Position numbers and translations under genes: made by a program. A DNA stretch of 64,000 nt. It comes from Selaginella moellendorffii (Eukaryota > Streptophyta > Lycopodiopsida > Selaginellales > Selaginellaceae). Positions 56,158 through 64,000 of the stretch are shown here, piece after piece; the first letter of the stretch is position 1, and the number at the start of each line of letters is the position of its first letter. The notes beneath the pieces were generated by a model. That model did not search any database. It saw only the letters and a list, made by a program, of their open reading frames with translations, and had not been told where the DNA came from. The stretch is from assembly GCF_000143415.4 (NCBI RefSeq), contig NW_003314261.1, positions 4,022,880-4,086,879 of the forward strand, written 5' to 3'.

Positions 56158-56733
56158 CGCTGCTGCTCAAAAACTATATCGCTCTTACCCAAACCACCTG
56201 GAACCAACGCGAAAAGAGGATTTGAAGAAACTTTGAAAGTAGTACGCGTATGCTTACGTGAGGCTGAGCTCAATTCTAGACCTGAAGCTCATGTGGCCAT
56301 GCCAGAAGCAGGAAAATGCCAATAACTCGGGAGAACTGAGCCAAACGGCCCTCCCGAAACAAATGTCTAGTTTATTGCCTACACGAAGCCCAACAAAAGC
56401 GAGGAGTGGATCGAGGCTATAGAAAATGCGTTCTACACGGAGAAAGAGGGAAAAGAAGCGAGTAAAGTGTGCGATGCGCTTACCAGCGGCGCCCTGATCC
56501 ATCCAGCTGCATTCACCAGCGCAGGACCAGCGCCAGCAGCGGCGCCGCTCCCAATGCCGCCATCGCTTCGCCATGGCTTCCTCGATCGCCCAGAGATCTT
56601 TAGGGCAGCCAAAATGACCTAGAAATCTGGCGCCTAATTTAAAAACTCTTAATGATTTAAAATTTCGGTCGTTACAAAAGCAAGAATAAATTACATGGAA
56701 ATCACTGGCTTGATCGATGATCTATCGAGCTTC
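56158..56733. other. Kelch gene 5' leader/promoter and FPP gene 3' flank
   Basis: The leader is probably spliced: a GTAAGC donor near 56483 and a ggttccag acceptor near 56200 on the minus strand. No independent gene seen. Confidence 0.4.
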
Positions 56734-59622
56734 TCAGTGGTTTGCTTTCGCGCGAGAGAAGAATTTTCCCAATCCCAGGACGCCGCCGCCGTGCTTCTCG
56801 GAAGAATGCGAGCACATATCCGCCGATTTGGACAGCTCCCCGTGGTTGCCATAGCTCTTGGTGGCGGCCGCGGCGGCGGCGGCCTTGCACTTGCGGTAGT
56901 ATCTCGCGGGAGTCCTCACCTCTAGAGGGATCTCCTCCGGCGCCTGGGGTGCCGAGTAAGAGATCATCCCCGGCTGGTGGCGCGCGGCGAATCCAGGCGT
57001 CCCCTCGGAGCTCCAGTACGTCTCCTGCTTGTGGATGTAGTCCGAGCTCTCCATGGTGGCGCTCGGGAGCTCCGACACCCGGGAGAAGTGCCTGGCCGGA
57101 GTCGTGTGCGAGGAGCTCGGTGGCAGGCCCAGCGATTCCAGCTGCTTCCCCAGCGCGTGAATTGTCCTCTGGCATTCCGCTAGCTTCTCTCCGGCAGCGA
57201 TCAGCTCTTGTTCCTGTGGCAAGCGATTATAAAAAACAAAGACTAAGAAAACCAAAGCGTTACCTTTTGTATTGTGATGCTTTCATCGTGTCTGGAAAGT
57301 TGGGAAGCATGATGTTAGAAGAATGATATACAAGTCGTGGAAAGACTAACCTTGGGATTTGCTGGAGCATTTGCAGCTTGAGAGCGACCTCCTGGTGCCT
57401 CCGCTGCTCCTCTTTCAGCTCCGCTGCCAAGCGAGCGCTCTCCTGGCGGACCTGACGTATCTCGGTATCTGCCATGTTCACCCTCGACTCCAGCTTGTTT
57501 TTCAGAGCCGTCACCGCGCCAACCTCGCTCTGAAGTATTTTTCTTTCGTCCTGCGTGGCCGCCAGCTGCTTTTGCAGAAGGCATCGCTCTTCATCTACAG
57601 TTGCAAGATGAATCTTCAGGCTCTTGACCGTGTCTGTCGAAGACTTGAGACTGCTCTCTAGCTCCGCGAGCTCGGACCGCAGGTGATGGATTTCCTGCAC
57701 GTAGTCGGTCGCCGACCTTCGGCTCTGCTCGGACGAGCTTGGAGACTCCAGCCTTCCCCCGGCATTGAAGCTCATTCCCACGACGAAGTCGAGTGCGCAC
57801 GAAAGCTCGGCAATAAAGTCCAAGACCGGAACCTCGCCTTGCAGTAAGTTCTTGCTGACAGCGACGAGCCGTTTCACGCCGCCATCACTGCCATGAGATG
57901 ACAGTTCCGGCGAGGAAAGCGTTGAAGTTTCTTGCGCCATCGATTCGACCAGATGAATTATTCTGCCAACGGAGGATCTTAGCCTGGCCTTGGACTCCGC
58001 GTCGATGGTGTCCGAGAGCTTGTCTTTGCAGCTCTTGAGCCCGAACATAAGGTCCACCGTCTCCTGGATTTTCCCAAGCGAGCCATCCGTTGCACTTCGA
58101 CAGTGGCAACCCTTTAGCTTCTTCTCCACCGCGGCCAGCTTGTTCCGTAACTCCGCACAGACATCGTTTGCCTGACGAACCTCTTTTTCCTTCGCTCGGA
58201 GTGCTGCTTCGAGTCTGCCAGAGTCCCGTTTCACGTTTTCTTTGTCGTTGGCTGCCAGCCGCTCCATCTCAATAAAGTCTTCCATAAGGTCAAAGTTGGT
58301 CGACTCCAATAACTTATCCGTGCCCCCGGCTGCCTCGTCTGGCTTTGCCCGCTTGAGAACACGAACTTGGTCCTCCAACTGCGAGAGCTTGCTTGCCGTC
58401 TTAACACACTGTAGCCTCGAATCCTGGAGCTCCTCGTTCTTCTTGGCGAGAATTTCTTTCAGCAACGACGTCTCTTCTTCCATGGCCCGCAACCTGTCCA
58501 AGGACATGTCGTTCTCTTTATCGTCCAAGCTGCTTTCGTCCGCTGGCTCCGAGCAATACTTTCCGGGCTTTGCGATGCCTTTTCTCCTGCTTTCGCCAGG
58601 ATCCGCCTCTACACGCATTTGTGCCAGGGCCCCCGGACCAGGAAGTTTCTTTTTCAGCAGCATACGCAGCCTTTGACATTCGGCTTCCAGCCTACTCGTC
58701 TTCTTCACGTTTTCGATCTGTTGCCGGTTGGAAGCCTCCATCATCTTCTGGCTGTATTCTCTCTCCTCGTTGCGAATTTCCAGCTCCCTCTGGAGTACTT
58801 GGAGGTCATACTTTAGAGCCGCGTACTCCTTCTCGACGCTCTCGAGCCTGGCACGGGTGCTACGGGCATCCATCTCCGCTGCGACTTTGCAATCGTTCAG
58901 CTCCAAGATCGTCATTGTCCGCTCTTGGAGGGATTTCGAGACGGCGTTGGCATGAGATCCTGATTGTGACAATTGGCTCCTCAACTCCAACAATTCGCCC
59001 TCAAGCCCCGAACGCAAGCTCTCCCATTCCCTCGTTTTCCTGGCAATTGTCTCGTGCAACCTCTCTTCCTGCTCTTCCCGGACGAGGCGGAGTTGCCGGA
59101 CGCACTCCTTGAGAGCATTGTCCAGATGAGCGACTCTGTCCTCCAATGCCACCTTCTTTTGCAGGGCATCTTCGAGCTGCTTCTTCAGTGTCGCGGCCTC
59201 CAACTCTGATTTCTCCCATCCTGCGAATTGTGTGAGCTTTGAAAGAAAATTCGAAAGCTTCCACCAATTTATCTTACCGGTGACAGCTTCCTCGGCCACT
59301 TTCATGTGTTGCTTTGCAACGGCATCTTTCTCCGAGACTTCGCACTGGGCAGCTGCCAGCCTCTCGCTCAGCAATTTTACCACCTCATCGAGCTGCAATC
59401 CCTCGGGAATGGAAATCGCCACGGGCTCGGGCTGCACAAGCTTTGAACAATGCTGCCACAGAATCAAGAAAAAATCAGAAATTCAAGACAAGAAGAAAAA
59501 CCAAAACGAATTGATCGTTCGAAAAAACTCACATTTTCGTCGTTCGATGGATCGCTTGCGTCGGGCGCCGCCGCGACCTTGTCCGACGACTTCTTCTTCC
59601 ATAGCCAGCTCCGGCGTTCCAT
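56734..59622 (-). CDS. Filament-like plant protein (FPP), long coiled coil
   Basis: Start MERRSWLWKKKSSDKV, the conserved beginning of FPPs, at 59622; the first exon ends near 59532. Almost the whole of the large following exons (59467-57260) is heptad coiled coil (e.g. LEDRVAHLDNALKECVRQLR, LRSELAELESSLKSSTDTVK). Shared FPP blocks include EWESLRSGLEGEL, LEAECQRLRMLLKKKLPGPG and ETSSLKEILAKKNEEL-like text, then the C-terminal ELIAAGEKLAECQRTIHALG, the family's last coil, and a tail with ARYYRKCKAAA ending LGLGKFFSRAKANH. FPPs relate to MFP1-associated filament proteins; some act with microtubules in xylem wall patterning. Function here is inferred only from the family. Confidence 0.92.
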
Positions 59623-59639
59623 GACAAATCCCTCACCTT

Positions 59640-61260
59640 TCTATCAGACACAGAAAGGGCCAGATTCAACAGAAATAGAAAATTTTCGCATGCGAGCAGC
59701 AAAGCGACATACCAAGATTCCCGCACAGCGCGATTTCCGAGAGGAGCTGGGAGCTAGCGCAAATGCGGCCACTGCATTCTCCTACAAATCCAAGAAAGAG
59801 CTAAGAATCCAGGAAGCATCAATCGATCAGCAAATCCGGAGCGCGGTGAAGCATCCCTGAGCACGGCCCTCGAGGAAGAGAATCGCGGGAAGGCGAGGAG
59901 GCCATCGCCGCCACAGCCGGGAGCTCGCCGCCGCAGCGCTAACCTCCTCCGCCATGGCTAAACAAGCCTAACATCAATCCCCTAAAGCTTTTCAAAACAG
60001 AGCCCTTCCTTCTCCCGCCTTAACCGCGGTGATTCGAGACAAACTAGTTCTACAGTATTAACCGCCGTTACCTGCGGTGAATTCACGTCCGTACGAATGG
60101 CCACCATTTACCATGGGCCATGTGGTCGGTTGGTGGCCCAATTTGAAGAACTGGAAGATGGGCTGGAGGGATGCAAGCAATGGAATGCAGCACAGCCAAA
60201 AAGGTTGGCCAAATGGCAGCGAAAACGATGGCCATTTTTATGGGCTCGTATCAATCTGGAAATTTTGCCTGGTTGAGGATATGATTAATATCAAAGCCTT
60301 GGATCGATTCGTTTCCAGAAATGCGCTACAGCCAGGGAGGGCCACCATATCTTTTTGTTTTCCTTGGTACAGTGGCACATGCAAACGTGAATAAGGGCGA
60401 AAGGTACCTTGAATAAATATTAGAAACCTTGTACCACGAGGAGGAAAAGAAAAAGAAAGAACATGGAATTATGATGAAAATGCCAACCCTTCATTGCCCC
60501 GCCACCTTTTGGGGGTTAGAAGGTCACTTTGGGGCTCCTTAAAGGTGGTGTGCTGGATGGAAGGAGCAAATTGTAGCAGACATGCATGTATGCGTCCAAA
60601 AAGCCCAGGAACTTAAAACGAATATCCCTCTCCCTTTTGCGAGTAGGGATTGAGAGAGCTCTGTGCGTTCGTCGCTGTTTAACCCCCATTTTGTCAGGAT
60701 GCATTCTAGCCTGGATTTCTTCCTTTTCTTTTCATTCCAGCCGGGATTTCACGGAGAAACTAACAAGAATCCAGTGGATATGTCCACTCAATTTCAAGTA
60801 CGCGCGCATGCGTAGAATTATACAAACGCTTTGATCGTGAATCATCCCCACCAAACGAGCATGTGATCCTAGAGCGCAGGGGAATCATTCGAAATGCATT
60901 CAATCATAGAAACGTTGGTTAGCTGGATGCCAGCAAACTAATCAGTCGGCCAACGGGATTAATTTGCTAGCATAATTATGGCACTTAAATCTTAACTACC
61001 ACATGGAATGCATGGCAGCGGCCAGCCTGAAAGAACGCTGTGCTTGTAAGGCTGAGCGTCTCTTTTCTTGTTACCTAGCATGTGGAAGATGGTACCCAGC
61101 TTTTTGGATGGACCACTAGTACTATTAGCCCCAAGGAGCCCTAGGTTGGCTAACTGCATTAATTGTTGTTGTGGTTTGCATTGTGCATGTGTTTGCAAGA
61201 GGAAGGGCAACAAGGAAGTTAAACTTAGAAAGATAGAATTACCAACTCCAAAACTGGGGA
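59640..61260. other. Upstream region of the FPP gene; no gene seen
   Basis: FPP promoter and leader to about 59960, then sequence with only short frames. A 105-codon plus frame at 60077-60394 (GHVVGWWPNLKNWKMGWRD) is Trp-rich and matches nothing I know. No RNA gene was recognised. Confidence 0.4.
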
Positions 61261-64000
61261 GAAATTGAAAGAGAATATACTGTAATTATAGGAGAATAAT
61301 AAATTAATTAATATTATAAAATATTTACTATCAATATTTAAAAGTTTCTCAATGTATATGTAATTTACTAAATACTAATAGTTTAAACCCTTCTTTACAT
61401 ATAAGAATGGATGGATCAAACTCAATTCCAAATAAACAGTTTATATGCTATAGAACTATAATTATTATATTATCTAGATAGGGTAATATATGTATGTATT
61501 TACAAACCTTCCCTCTAGAAGATGAAAAAGTGATAACAATAAATCATGTGAAATATTTGGAGCTTCTGTTGGGTAATTATAAACAACAACAAGAACTGGA
61601 AAATTATAAGATTTAGGGTAGAAGACTTTTCTTTATAAAACCACTAACATAATAACAATAATTGAGAAAAATCTAAATCCATAGTACAAGCATCAATCAA
61701 TTACAAAATCCTGATAAACCAATTGCAACTTTATATGTAGTTACCAAATGTTCAAACTAACCTTAAAGTTATAATTTTGAATTAAAACAAAGAAATTTAA
61801 AAGCTATTACAGTTCATAAAGCATTATTATAACAAATAAAACATTTCATATCCCCTTGGCCATCTTCCAAAACCACTTATGACTATGAGGAGAATTTGTA
61901 TTTGTGATTTTTTATCAATCAACATTTACAATCTTTATCCTTATGTAACACCATATATAAAAAGTTGAACTCACTCTGTTAGTCCTTTATATCCTCCTTA
62001 TCCTTTCTTTGAAAGAAAAAAAGTTTTGTAACACCATTTATATTTATTATATTTATTTTTACTCTGTTATTGATGTTTAGCCTTACTCCATAATTGCATC
62101 CATTCTACTTCCCTATGTCAAAGCAAAATATTTTATTTAAACTTACTATACTTATTCTCACTCTATAATCTATACCATTTACCTTCATTTCACTATTATA
62201 TCCACTTGTTCTTACTTCATTATCTAGGTTGTACTCCTATCTATCCCATTTACCCCCTCCTCCAAAGAAAAAAAAGTTTAAAATATCAACAAAAAAAAAA
62301 GATCATGAGAAAAATTAAGAAAAAATATTGTGAAAGAAAAAAAAGGTGAATAAAAAAGTATTAGTAAAGAAATTTTTAATAGTTATCAAAGTAGAAATAG
62401 GAAAAGAAAAAGAGAAAAATGTGCTTAAAGCTTGGAAAAAAAGGGATATCCTATTATTAAATATTTTAGCCACCATAATATAACTAAAAAATTCACAGTA
62501 CTTAACCTCCTTAACACACAACTCAATATTTGATGAGGGAAAATTAATAAAAATATCCACACTTTCAAAGCAATATATAAAGTCTTTAACAATAATGGCA
62601 AAATAAAGGATTTTAATGGCATTTACAATTGGAGATATGTATTTTAATTGAAATTCTACCAAAAGTGACTTAACCTTTTGAACAAAAGAATATTTAATAC
62701 CAAAACTGATCAAAGACTCTATTAATGAAACAAAAGTAAGATGTTCAACTTCACATACATACTTAACATCTAAATTCGTATGAAGAAGATATTAAACATT
62801 GATTATGAGAATGAAAAGTTAAAGTACTAAAAGAAGGAAATACTATAAATGAGAAAAAAAAACTCTACAAAATTGTTTAAACTAAAAAAAAATGTTAAAA
62901 AAGAGTAAAAGGTAAAGAGAAAATATTAAATGGCAATTTGAAAGATTGACAGTTACCCTTCAAAATCTCCACTTGTCTCTAAAGCTATCTTCATAGTAAT
63001 TAAACTCTCTATCAAAATTTAAAATCCATTTAAGCTTGTATATATTATTTTCCCATAAACTTGATCTTTAAATATTCTTCAAGAACTAAATTGCATCATT
63101 TATAGCTCTCCAATCAATATTACAATCATACTACATTTTAGTAAATGATAGCAAAACATCAAAAATAAGAGAAGCCATATAATTATGTCTCATGAAAGTT
63201 TGAAATCATTAAAGTTGAGTACAATACTAATATGATTATGCCCATTGCACTAAAAGTTTGATCTAATGGAGTAGCATTAATACCTTTATAATGTATATGA
63301 TCATGGCATGGCATTTGAATAAACTATCATCACAAATCTTTAGAATCTTGGGAATAAAATAACCACTAAAAGTTTTTTTTATCAAGTCTAATTAGTTTAA
63401 AGGGAGAGAAATAAATTGCACTATATATGGTATTAAAACAAATGGCATAGGTTTGATTTCCATCAATTAAAGACTATTTAAAATATATATTGATCTAATC
63501 CCTTTTTCATAAATTTTAGTGTGTCCAATTTAATCTTGGTGTTTTGACAAGACGTTATCTTTAACAATTAATCACTAAATTGATCCACGGTCACAACCAA
63601 AGCTAAAGATAATAATGTAAATGAAAGGAGGTTGGTTTGAAAACTTGCTATCATATATTACAAGTTTATAAAAACCTATTACATTTTAATTTTTCTTGGA
63701 TAGGAATATACCTTACTCAAAATTATATTATGATGATATATTTAGAATATATTTTATTCATTCTAACATATTTTATAGTTAAAATTATACATATATGACA
63801 TCTATATATATGTGTGTGTATAGTATGGATATGGAATATAGAAATGGAATAAAAAATATGTATATTCAATTAGCCCTAAAACCTTAGCTTATATATAGGA
63901 GTGAGTGGTCCAAATTAAAAATAATCGAATACCTATCAAAATCCCACTATAGTAATATTAATGTATAGCATTATAACCATACATTTGGACCTCACATCAT
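61260..64000. other. AT-rich gene-free stretch at right edge
   Basis: Strongly AT-rich, with poly-A/poly-T runs and TA/TG dinucleotide tracts near 63800. The 132-codon minus frame at 62315-62713 is Phe/Ile/Lys-rich and typical of chance frames in such DNA. Confidence 0.55.

Noticed and set aside
62315-62713. 132-codon minus frame in AT-rich tail
   Set aside because: Phe/Ile/Lys-rich, typical of chance frames in A/T-run DNA.
1-64000. CRISPR arrays, operons, prophage or other prokaryotic systems
   Set aside because: Introns, plant protein families and a plant retroelement show this is nuclear plant DNA; no regularly spaced palindromic repeats were seen.

Overview
The window is nuclear DNA of a land plant. 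Genes have GT-AG introns of roughly 50-90 bases, intergenic gaps are short, and the proteins belong to plant families: pPLA-I patatin, alpha-expansin, SKU5-like oxidase, OBERON, filament-like plant protein, Tic22-like and ZIFL transporters. The very short introns, the density of about one gene per 2.5 kb and the abrupt AT-rich deserts suggest a compact lycophyte genome of the Selaginella type. The species call is inference.

Layout. 1-18.3 kb: the 3'-truncated pPLA-I gene (-), a decayed unknown locus, a frameshifted histidinol-phosphate aminotransferase pseudogene (-), a small EG45/PNP-like secreted protein (+), a long MEE44-type nucleotidyltransferase (-), an alpha-expansin (-), and an intronless glutathione reductase (+) divergent from it. 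18.6-28 kb: a weak unknown locus, then an AT-rich desert. Inside the desert is a GC-richer repeat island (about 23.1-25.46 kb) holding a complete 595-bp Cassandra-like TRIM whose two 195-bp LTRs carry a 5S-rRNA-derived segment, followed by a hexamer/12-mer minisatellite of about 650 bp. A (GA)25 tract lies at 27.07 kb.

28-45 kb: a DOT1-fold methyltransferase (+), an SKS multicopper-oxidase-like gene (+), a group E bZIP gene (-), an ITP pyrophosphatase gene with a 10-nt micro-exon (+), two tandem ZIFL-type MFS transporter genes (+) separated by a relic of the ITPase gene, and an OBERON3/4-like PHD gene (+). 45.6-59.6 kb: seven consecutive minus-strand genes: a papain-granulin pseudoenzyme lacking its catalytic Cys and His, a histidine-phosphatase/PGM-like protein, an ELM2-SANT protein, a Tic22-like protein, a Lunapark-like ER protein, a kelch-repeat protein and a filament-like plant protein. 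59.7-64 kb becomes AT-rich and apparently gene-free.

These are independent housekeeping and regulatory genes, with no operon or pathway cluster; the only clear local family is the ZIFL tandem pair. The strongest second looks are the 5S-bearing TRIM, the dead papain-granulin protein, the ITPase/ZIFL segmental duplication, and the HisC pseudogene with two mapped frameshifts.
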